From contig NZ_JAGGKR010000001.1 in assembly GCF_017873855.1 (NCBI RefSeq), positions 62,001 through 126,000 on the forward strand: DNA of 64,000 nt, written 5' to 3'. Within the stretch, counting starts at the first letter, position 1. Each line of letters begins with the position of its first letter. The translations under genes were made by a program, and so were the position numbers. The DNA comes from Methanolinea mesophila (GTDB lineage Archaea; Halobacteriota; Methanomicrobia; Methanomicrobiales; Methanospirillaceae). Positions 19,065-25,967 of this stretch are shown in pieces. The notes under the pieces were generated by a model that worked only from the letters and a program-made list of their open reading frames with translations, searched no databases and was not told the DNA's origin.

Positions 19065-20510
19065 TCACATGGTGAAAATCCCCAGGCCAAAGAGTATGAG
19101 AATCGCCACGAGCAGACCGAATATCGCGAACGTCTCCGACATAGCGGCGAACACCAGGCTCCTTCCCATTGCTTCGGATCTGCGGGCAGTGGCGGCAATT
19201 CCTGAGGCACAGGTGATTCCCTGACCTATTGCTGAAAATCCTCCGAGTCCTACGGCAATCCCCGCACCGATGGTGGCAATCCCGACGCCGAGCGTGGTGA
19301 TGAAATCATGGGTGATCATACCGGTGAACACCATTATCAGGATGGCGACGAGCAGTCCGTAAATCGCCTGTGTTTCACAGATCGCAGAGAAGACTACTCC
19401 CTTTCCAAACATTTCCGGTTTTTCTCCCGTTGCCGCGATTCCGGCGGATGCCGCAATCCCCTGCCCGATAGCCGACAGCCCCGCGAGGCCGACCGCGAGC
19501 CCGCCTGCGATCGCCGCAAATCCCACGGCAAGGGTAAGGGTCATGTCGCCGGAGATGAGGCCGGTGAAGGCCATCAAAAGGACCGCGACCAGAAGACCGT
19601 AAATCGCCTGGGTCTCGCAAATCGCTGCGAAAACAATCCCTTTTCCGAACATCTCCGGTTTTTCCGCGGTCGCGCCGATCCCTGCAGCGGCGGCGATCCC
19701 CTGCCCGATTGCAGAGAATCCCGCAAAACCCGTGGCAAGTCCGGCACCGATGCAGACCACTCCTGCCGCAAGGGTGGCGACGAGGTTTCCGGTAAACATC
19801 CCGGTGAACGACATGATCAGGATCGCTGCCAAAAGGCCGTAAATCGCCTGGGTCTCACAGATCGCGGCAAATACTACTCCTTTTCCGAACAGTTCCGGTT
19901 TTTCCGACGTGGCCGCGACACCCGCCGAAGCGGCAATCCCCTGCCCGATCGCCGATGTTCCCGAAAGACCGATGGACAACCCGCATCCTATCCCTGCAAG
20001 ACCCGCGGCCGTGGTCGCGATGTAGTTGCCGGAGAGCAGTCCGGAGAAGACGAGTATGAGAACGGCGACGAGCAACCCGTAAATCGCCTGAGTTTCGCAT
20101 ATAACCGAGAATACGACGCCTTTCCCGAAAGTCTCGGGGCGCTCGGCGGCCGTTGCGACGCCGGCTGATGACGCGATCCCCTGCCCGATCGATGAAAGTC
20201 CCGCCAATCCTACGGCAAGACCTGCTCCCACCGCGGAGAGCCCGATAGGAATGGGAATATCCCCCGCGGTACCTCCCAGGAAACCGCCCGAAAGCAGGAT
20301 GAGAACCGCAACGAGAAGCCCGTATATTGCCTGCGTCTGCGGAATTGCGGTAAAGATAAGCGCCATACCAAATTTTTCGGGTTTTTCCGCGGTCACTCCG
20401 GCCGACGCCGCTCCGGTGATACCTACCCCTATGCCTGCCCCTATCGCAGAGAATCCGACCGCAATTCCTGCCCCGATGGCAACAAGCGCGGTCCCTGGCC
20501 CGATTGGCAT
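19065..20510 (-). CDS. atpK: Six-hairpin fused proteolipid subunit K, operon 2
   Basis: This rotor-ring subunit is 481 residues long instead of about 70-80, and consists of six two-helix hairpins in one chain with a period of exactly 80 residues. The membrane Glu is at 139, 219, 299, 379 and 459 (ICETQAIYG in repeats 2-5, MSETFAIFG in repeat 6). Repeat 1 has IPQTQAIYG, with Gln58 in place of Glu, so it should not carry an ion. Helix 1 of repeats 2-6 has the Ser-x-Ile-Gly-Gln-Gly motif with Gln at 110, 190, 270, 350 and 430; repeat 1 lacks it. Repeats 2-5 thus contain Gln plus Glu-Thr-Gln, similar to the ligands that bind Na+ in the Enterococcus hirae K ring. Fused proteolipids are known in Methanothermobacter (two hairpins), Methanocaldococcus (three) and Methanopyrus (13). 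It starts at the atpI2 stop (TGATG). Confidence 0.96.
   Translation of the reverse strand: MPIGPGTALVAIGAGIAVGFSAIGAGIGVGITGAASAGVTAEKPEKFGMALIFTAIPQTQAIYGLLVAVLILLSGGFLGGTAGDIPIPIGLSAVGAGLAVGLAGLSSIGQGIASSAGVATAAERPETFGKGVVFSVICETQAIYGLLVAVLILVFSGLLSGNYIATTAAGLAGIGCGLSIGLSGTSAIGQGIAASAGVAATSEKPELFGKGVVFAAICETQAIYGLLAAILIMSFTGMFTGNLVATLAAGVVCIGAGLATGFAGFSAIGQGIAAAAGIGATAEKPEMFGKGIVFAAICETQAIYGLLVAVLLMAFTGLISGDMTLTLAVGFAAIAGGLAVGLAGLSAIGQGIAASAGIAATGEKPEMFGKGVVFSAICETQAIYGLLVAILIMVFTGMITHDFITTLGVGIATIGAGIAVGLGGFSAIGQGITCASGIAATARRSEAMGRSLVFAAMSETFAIFGLLVAILILFGLGIFTM
19065..20510 (-). repeat. 240-bp tandem coding repeat in atpK2, six copies
   Basis: On the plus strand the stretch GTAAATCGCCTG recurs at about 19357, 19597, 19837 and 20077, with a diverged copy near 20317 (GTATATTGCCTG) and one near 19117, always 240 bases apart. 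The period equals the 80-residue protein repeat, and copies 2-5 are the most alike, suggesting amplification of an internal unit or gene conversion. Confidence 0.9.
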
Positions 20511-22483
20511 CAGGCATCACCCCGGACCGAGTACATGCGTTCCATCCGGAACGGGGTGAATGCCTCCCCTCCGCCTATGAAGAACTTGCTGAAGAATTCG
20601 ATGTACTGGAGGCGGATTGAATGAATCATCCCTCCAAGGCTCTGGATAATCAGATTGAACAACTGTCCTCCGAGGAACACCAGGACCGCGAGTACCACGA
20701 GATAGGGGCTGACCTCCGCGACGAGCTCGGCGAGAATGTTTACCGTCATGGCGATCCCCCCGGTGGCCAGTGCCAGTGCGAGAATACGGACATACGAGAG
20801 CCAGTCCCCGAGGAATCCGGTGAGTGCAAAGAAACCCATCGGTCCCCGGGAATAGAAAATTATCGCCAGCCCGGCGACAATTCCGGCGACAGCCACATAC
20901 AACACGTTCGTCCCAGCCGTGATCCACCCGAAAAACACTGCCATGAGAATGGCGGCAGAGGGCTGGATGATAAACCAGACGCCCTGGTCCATCAGCGCCG
21001 GATTGTATTCCTTCTTCCTGATGTTCTGATAAAAACCGAGAGTAAGACCGAGGTTGATGTGAAGGATACCCAGCAGGAGCGCAATCTGGAACATAGCAAT
21101 AGGATCCTTTATCGGTTCGAGGAGCACGAGGGGCGGGGAAATGCCAAAGAAACGACTGGGTACATCCCCGAACCATCCCCCCTGAAGCGTGCCGAAAATT
21201 ACCGCCGATATCCCGCACCAGGTCAGGATGATGGAGAGATCATGGAATACGGAGCTCGAGCGACGGAATCTCCAGTATAGCAGGAATCCGGAGAGGGTCA
21301 GCAGAATGCCATACCCCGCATCGCCGAGCATAAGCCCGAAAAATATGACGAAGATGGGTGCCATGAACGGAGTGGGATCTATCTCGCCGTATTTCGGCCT
21401 GGCGAACATGGTGGTGAGAAATTCGAATGGCCGCAACCAGCGTGGGTTGTCATACATTACCGGGGCCTCCTGGGGACTCTCCACTTTTTCCGGGCGTGTT
21501 GAAAAGAAATGCCCGCATGTGGATCTGTCCATCGCGGCAGTGAATGAATTCACTTCGCGTGCCGGGATCCACCCGCTCAGGTAGGTTACATCCCGGCTGG
21601 ATCCGCTCTTTGGGATAAGATCCAGTTCCTCTTTCCGTATACGGAGTTCTTCCCTTATCGCGAGAAGTTTCCTCTCGTAGGTATCCCTGAACATTTCGAG
21701 ACTGTTGATTCGTTCCCTCTCGTGCTCGCGTAACTCCCTGATCCGGTCGCGTATCGTGGCAAGGGCCTTATCGGGCGTTCCCTCGCACTCCTCACAGTGT
21801 AGTACCGAGACACCCGAAAGACGGAACGAGGGATGGATGGATGGTCGCAGGTGTGCGGGGTACGCAATGAGAACCACTTCCCCGTCCTTTGCAGTTTTTT
21901 TATCAATGAAAATCTCTTCGGCACCTGCGGCCGTCACCTGCTGTAAAAACATCCCGGTTTCTTCTTTTTTTACCATTACTGCGCTGACGGAGAAGGTGGT
22001 AAAATCACCGAGCAGGGCGAGATCCAGCTGAAAAGGAAGGAGAAGATTGACATCGCTCTCCCTTCTTTCCAGGGACTGGACCTTTTCCCTGATGGTGATC
22101 AGGGCCGACTTGTCCCGGAGCGTACCCTCGGTTTCTGTAAGAAGTGTGTCGATCTGCCTGAAACAGTCCTCAATGGATTCGACCCTGACGGGAAACGGGT
22201 TCGCGTCGGGAGGAGTGAAGAACAGCCCGAGTGCTCTCACCATGGAGGCGGGGATTTCTTCGAACGTGTCGAGCACCTGGTTCAACCGCACCTGGTACTC
22301 CGCACACCTGTCGAGTAACTCCGGACGAATTCCCGGTTCAAGGGATCCCTGGAGCGGGGAAGTCGGATCCTTCAGCGGGATCACTTCCATCATCCCGGCC
22401 TCATACATGGCTTCCACCCCTTGCATCCTGAAGGCATTATGAACGCCCACATTCAGCATGCACATATCAGAAGGGTAAAACAT
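20510..22483 (-). CDS. atpI: A-type ATP synthase membrane subunit I (a subunit), operon 2
   Basis: This 657-residue stator has a soluble N-terminal half with coiled coils and a membrane half beginning near YDNPRWLRPFEFLTTMFARP. LSYVRILALALATGGIAMTV holds the conserved membrane Arg. The N-terminus MFYPSDMCMLNVGVHNAFRM fits the family, and the start lies 17 bases inside the end of atpH2. It must work next to the six-hairpin ring, so its interface should differ from the operon 1 copy. atpK2 begins on its stop codon with no spacer. Confidence 0.95.
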   Translation of the reverse strand: MFYPSDMCMLNVGVHNAFRMQGVEAMYEAGMMEVIPLKDPTSPLQGSLEPGIRPELLDRCAEYQVRLNQVLDTFEEIPASMVRALGLFFTPPDANPFPVRVESIEDCFRQIDTLLTETEGTLRDKSALITIREKVQSLERRESDVNLLLPFQLDLALLGDFTTFSVSAVMVKKEETGMFLQQVTAAGAEEIFIDKKTAKDGEVVLIAYPAHLRPSIHPSFRLSGVSVLHCEECEGTPDKALATIRDRIRELREHERERINSLEMFRDTYERKLLAIREELRIRKEELDLIPKSGSSRDVTYLSGWIPAREVNSFTAAMDRSTCGHFFSTRPEKVESPQEAPVMYDNPRWLRPFEFLTTMFARPKYGEIDPTPFMAPIFVIFFGLMLGDAGYGILLTLSGFLLYWRFRRSSSVFHDLSIILTWCGISAVIFGTLQGGWFGDVPSRFFGISPPLVLLEPIKDPIAMFQIALLLGILHINLGLTLGFYQNIRKKEYNPALMDQGVWFIIQPSAAILMAVFFGWITAGTNVLYVAVAGIVAGLAIIFYSRGPMGFFALTGFLGDWLSYVRILALALATGGIAMTVNILAELVAEVSPYLVVLAVLVFLGGQLFNLIIQSLGGMIHSIRLQYIEFFSKFFIGGGEAFTPFRMERMYSVRGDA

Positions 22484-22799
22484 CGGATTTACCAGTTATG
22501 CGGTTCACTATGTGCGTTACGGCTTCACCGAGTTTTGGCTCGCTATCTTTTTGAATTTCCGCGACGCGTTCTTCTCCTTCATTTCGGATCTTCGCGGCGG
22601 CAAGATCTGCAATCCTGTGGCTCTCGGCTCTGGCCTGCTGGACTTCGGCCCATCCTGCTTCTATCGATCTTCGCTTGATGGCTTCCGCTTCGGTCCTTGC
22701 ATCGTTCAACAACCGTTCTGCCTCCGTGCGTGCCTGGGACAGCGTCGTCAGTGCGTGGTTTTCTGCGAGCTTGATCCGGGCAATCTCATCATAGACCAT
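22467..22799 (-). CDS. atpH: A-type ATP synthase subunit H, operon 2
   Basis: This 110-residue peripheral-stalk protein is a long charged helix (LAENHALTTLSQARTEAERL and similar heptads). It is the first gene of operon 2; GGTGGATT precedes the ATG. Its 3' end overlaps atpI2 by 17 bases. Confidence 0.88.
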   Translation of the reverse strand: MVYDEIARIKLAENHALTTLSQARTEAERLLNDARTEAEAIKRRSIEAGWAEVQQARAESHRIADLAAAKIRNEGEERVAEIQKDSEPKLGEAVTHIVNRITGKSDVLPF

Positions 22800-22844
22800 A
22801 ATCCACCAGGCGAAGGCAGGATAGTTAGTGATACTATGTCCACA

Positions 22845-22852
22845 TCATAAAA
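22845..22852 (-). promoter_or_regulatory. TATA box of ATP synthase operon 2
   Basis: The minus strand reads TTTTATGA, starting transcripts near 22822, about 23 bases before the atpH2 start. The same TTTTATGA octamer is used ahead of echA at 2374-2381, which may or may not be meaningful. Confidence 0.5.
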
Positions 22853-23092
22853 CTTTGCCACCCCTTTTTTTCGGATATCCCGAATTTATCTCCTGTATTG
22901 TGATCCGGGTGTTCCAATACGGACCCGGCAGAGAAGGTCATTTCTTGTCCAAACCGGGGGTGGAAACCCCCTCGGAAGGATGGTCCCGCGACACCTTCCT
23001 CCGGACTGGCGGGAGCAGGGTGAAGACCATAAGGTATCCCCGGGAAAAAATACCGGGTGCGCGGGAGGAAGGGTTCTCGATACAAGAAAATA

Positions 23093-23635
23093 TCAGTAAA
23101 CCATGACCGGTATCTCTATCTGTCCAATAATTCTGGACACCGCAGCACTTATCCCGTTGACCGTGCTTCCGGTTCGTCCGTAATTCCTTGAAATGAGCAG
23201 TAATGAAAAAGTTCCCGAGAGCCGGACAGTGGTCTCTTCGCAGTCACCGAGCACAATCCGGGATTTCACCGGTATCTTCTCCTCCCGGAAAGGGATCCCT
23301 GCCCGTTCAAGAATGAAACGACCTGAAATCTCGGATTCTTCGAGCCAGCTTTTCGCTGACACCGGACCATATGAGTGTTCGAGTGACTGGAATATCTTCT
23401 GGTCGATTACGAACAGCAGAGTTACCGGGCATAAGGACAACTGGAGAAGCATGAGCAAAGGAAAAGGACATTTACCGCTCCTCGTATCGACAGGCAGCAA
23501 TGCTCTCAGGTGCTGCAGGTATCCCGGTTCCTCTTCGGGAACGAGGATTTCACGGTAATTCTCTGCGACGAATCTGATTTTTTTTCCAGCCGCCCTCTGG
23601 AATTTTCGTTCCAGGAGGGCATTGTAGTAGCCCAT
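23093..23635 (-). CDS. Divergent universal-stress-like protein
   Basis: This 180-residue soluble protein resembles a single Usp domain at low similarity. The C-terminal part (LLLISRNYGRTGSTVNGISA, then a helix and IEIPVMVY) recalls the Usp nucleotide loop and last strand, and CPVTLLFVIDQKIFQSLEHS recalls the strand-helix after the first loop. The N-terminal 60 residues (MGYYNALLERKFQRAAGKKI) do not match. It lies upstream of and in the same direction as ATP synthase operon 2, separated by about 290 bases with a TATA box, so it is probably a separate unit. An unrelated alpha/beta fold is possible. Confidence 0.6.
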   Translation of the reverse strand: MGYYNALLERKFQRAAGKKIRFVAENYREILVPEEEPGYLQHLRALLPVDTRSGKCPFPLLMLLQLSLCPVTLLFVIDQKIFQSLEHSYGPVSAKSWLEESEISGRFILERAGIPFREEKIPVKSRIVLGDCEETTVRLSGTFSLLLISRNYGRTGSTVNGISAAVSRIIGQIEIPVMVY

Positions 23636-25107
23636 ATCCGTTCGTCAAATGAGTAACTCCGGTTTCATATATTAAAAATTTCTCCCTTGTACCCAACCTC
23701 TTGCTCCCTAATCCGGAGGGATCAGGGGACTTTCAATGCCGTTGACCGCACCCGATGACTCCTGGGACTCCTGAAATGCGGGGAGTCGCATGCATGAACG
23801 AAACCGGGGAGTATAATGCTATGCGCGCCGTATCCGGATACCCTCGCCGAAGGAACCCCCAAAAAATCTCTTCTCCGCCCCCGGCTTTTTTTCAATGTCC
23901 GTACATTGCGCAATACGGGTAAATTATTGAAAATTCATCAAATTCCCCGTGTATCCCACTGGACCATCGCCTGTCCAAAAAAATGAATAAACCCCCTCCA
24001 TGAATGTTTCTTGCGGTTTCCGGTACCGCCGGAATCCTTCCTTTTGACGGACAGAGATGATAAAAAGAATAATTATAAATAATATAATGCCTATAGGGGA
24101 GCTGCCTCAGAGGGAGGAACACTGGGGATACATGCCGGCTGCAATGAGCGGCAGACCGAAACGGCAACAGGATCTGCTGCGGTATCCATTGCATCCCGGA
24201 GCCGAACAAATGTTCAGGAAATATCAATAACCTGCCGGATGGATCCGCACCCCGGGACGGAAAAGGGCGACGGGTGAACAAGACATCCGGTGTGGAACCG
24301 TCTTGATATTCAGCGGACATGATGCCGCAGGCCTGAAGAAGCTGTATTCCGAAACGGCGGATGGAATACAGGTGAAATGTGCTCAGGTCGGATGCGGGGC
24401 CGACCATGTGATTCGCACAATCCTCTCATGGGGCACCCCCTTATCCTTGATCCTTTCTTTGAGCGAACGCCGGAGAGGCATTCCTTACTGGTTCCCGATC
24501 GTGAAATTTCTATGTTCATCCCTGCTATCCCGGCCTACTCATGATCTTGAACGTACCTCGTCCGGACAGGACCTCCCTGGCAAAGGCTCTGCTATGTGCC
24601 GGATGTTTTGACGTCACGCTGTATACGGAGATACCCTCTGGCGGGAACCGGCCTTTCCGATGCATGACCTTTCGGAGGGGGGGGTCCGTGCGGAGGTCGG
24701 TGCCCCCGGGAACCTTCCGGTCCCGACGAAAGCTGGAGAACGTATGTCCGGAGCACCAGGGGAGCGGCACGTACCGTCTTTACCCTGTCTGTTCGGAAAA
24801 GAGTGGTGGCATCACAAGGAGGCAGCGGCCCCGGGAGGATTGCCCCCCGGGGCGTCTACCATTGGATTGGACGTTCAGTCGGTGACTTAGTTGGACACTA
24901 ATACACCTGCAATAGACATTGAGATCAATGTTTATTAAATTTTTTGAAACGTTGTGAGAAACAACGCATATTTCTGCCGTTTTTACTCCCATCACCAGCA
25001 CTCCTGAACTACTTCGGCAATCCAACGATTGGGAGAAGAGCGGCGTGTCCCGGACCGCGAGACTCATCCCCCCTGCCCGTTCCCCTCGTATCACTGGTCC
25101 ACCTTGG
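23636..25107. other. 1.47-kb stretch without a convincing protein gene
   Basis: Open frames here (for example 23892-24407 minus, 24303-24611 and 24541-24885 plus) lack family features, good starts or codon patterns like their neighbours. Two short stretches stand out: 24065-24460, with a TATA box and several hairpins (listed separately), and the AT-rich 24905-24970, with two perfect inverted repeats, ACATTGA-ga-TCAATGT at 24916-24931 and CGTTGT-gagaa-ACAACG at 24950-24966. The remainder shows nothing I can name; it may be decayed coding DNA. Confidence 0.5.
24070..24440 (+). ncRNA. Possible structured RNA with its own TATA box
   Basis: AATTATAAATAATATAA at 24071-24087 is a strong archaeal promoter element with no clear gene after it. 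Downstream are three local hairpins: CAAGAC/GTCTTG (24279-24284 with 24300-24305), CTGTATTCC/GGAATACAG (24342-24350 with 24363-24371) and GGTCGG/CCGACC (24386-24391 with 24400-24405). I looked for RNase P and SRP RNA signatures and did not find them. A coding reading is also possible: a 47-codon frame from 24087 ends at 24230 and the same frame continues later with LKKLYSETADGIQVKC, so a broken gene cannot be excluded. Confidence 0.3.
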
Positions 25108-25779
25108 TCACCGCCGCCCTGCCCCCGGATCCCCGGGAGAGGCCGGCTGACACATCTTCAGGAGACCGTCCCTGAATTCATCGATATACTCCTTCATGGA
25201 CAGGCTCCCGTCCGGGAAAGGACAGTCGATATCCCGCAGGCGTTCGATCGTCGGCCGCGTCGGGAGAAGAAGGTCCATTTCGACGCCGGATCTCTGGCAC
25301 GCTCCGGCCATCGCCTCCCGGAACACCCCGATACAATACGCGATCCTCCTCCTGTAAAGGTCGCGGGTGCGATCGAGGAAACACGCCAGGCGGTAGGATT
25401 CGATCCGCAGGAAATCCTCCCTGATCCTCGTGTCGGTGCATTTCCCGAGCATATAGTGATAACTCTCGTAGGGATACATCAGTTCCAGCTCCGCGGGGAC
25501 AACGCCACAGGTTCCGAAGATGATGATCTGGTAGTCCTCCGGCTCGAGAACCTCCCCGATAACCCTGCGGAAGAGCCGGTGGCTGGGGCTGGCACTATAG
25601 GGTTTCTTGACCGCACAAGGGAGAAAAATGGCAATGTCATTCTCCCGGAGCGGGTATTCCTGCAATATATAGCGGAATGCCTCTTCGAACTGGGGGAGGT
25701 AAAAAGGTTCCTCGGTGAGCGCCCGGTGCTTCACCGCACCTCTCGGCAGGTATTCCCCTGTTCGTTGTCCGTCTCCCAT
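25108..25779 (-). CDS. Stand-alone DUF5591 protein (archaeosine synthase ArcS-like domain)
   Basis: This soluble protein of 223 residues matches the DUF5591 domain found in the tRNA-modification enzyme ArcS and related transglycosylase-like proteins. FLPCAVKKPYSASPSHRLFR at about residues 52-71 is the domain's Pro-Cys-x3-Lys-Pro-Tyr-Ser...Ser-His-Arg motif, and FGTCGVVPAELELMYPYESY follows at about 87-106. Full ArcS proteins also contain TGT-like and PUA domains; these are missing here, so it may be a partner subunit or a relative with another role. It is transcribed divergently from the TPR gene. The last residues (PASPGDPGAGRR) look unstructured. Confidence 0.75.
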   Translation of the reverse strand: MGDGQRTGEYLPRGAVKHRALTEEPFYLPQFEEAFRYILQEYPLRENDIAIFLPCAVKKPYSASPSHRLFRRVIGEVLEPEDYQIIIFGTCGVVPAELELMYPYESYHYMLGKCTDTRIREDFLRIESYRLACFLDRTRDLYRRRIAYCIGVFREAMAGACQRSGVEMDLLLPTRPTIERLRDIDCPFPDGSLSMKEYIDEFRDGLLKMCQPASPGDPGAGRR

Positions 25780-25967
25780 CGCAAATATCGTCCTTCAGAC
25801 CGCGGGTAAAATGTTCCCGGCAAAGTGGGTAACAGGGATCCCTCCCGTATCCCCGGGACCCGTTCCCGCTGCCTGAACAATATGCGACCCGGGTGTGGTT
25901 AAGACATTCCATCGTTTCACACGCGTCTCGCGGCCCGGCCCTGAAACGAACCCCTGCCCGGCGCGCA

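Noticed and set aside
19065-20510. 240-bp repeats as a non-coding satellite or CRISPR-like array
   Set aside because: The period is a multiple of three, the reading frame is open throughout and the unit is a proteolipid hairpin.
22834-23085. 83-codon minus-strand frame upstream of atpH2
   Set aside because: Overlaps the promoter region, has no family features and an odd Pro/Phe-rich composition.
23892-24407. 171-codon minus-strand frame in the gene-poor region
   Set aside because: Composition rich in His, Arg, Ser and Tyr with no pattern; it covers the opposite-strand TATA box and hairpins.
24065-24440. RNase P RNA or SRP RNA
   Set aside because: The conserved GAGGAAAGUCC/ACAGAA elements of RNase P and the GGAAGG-type tetraloop region of SRP RNA were not found.
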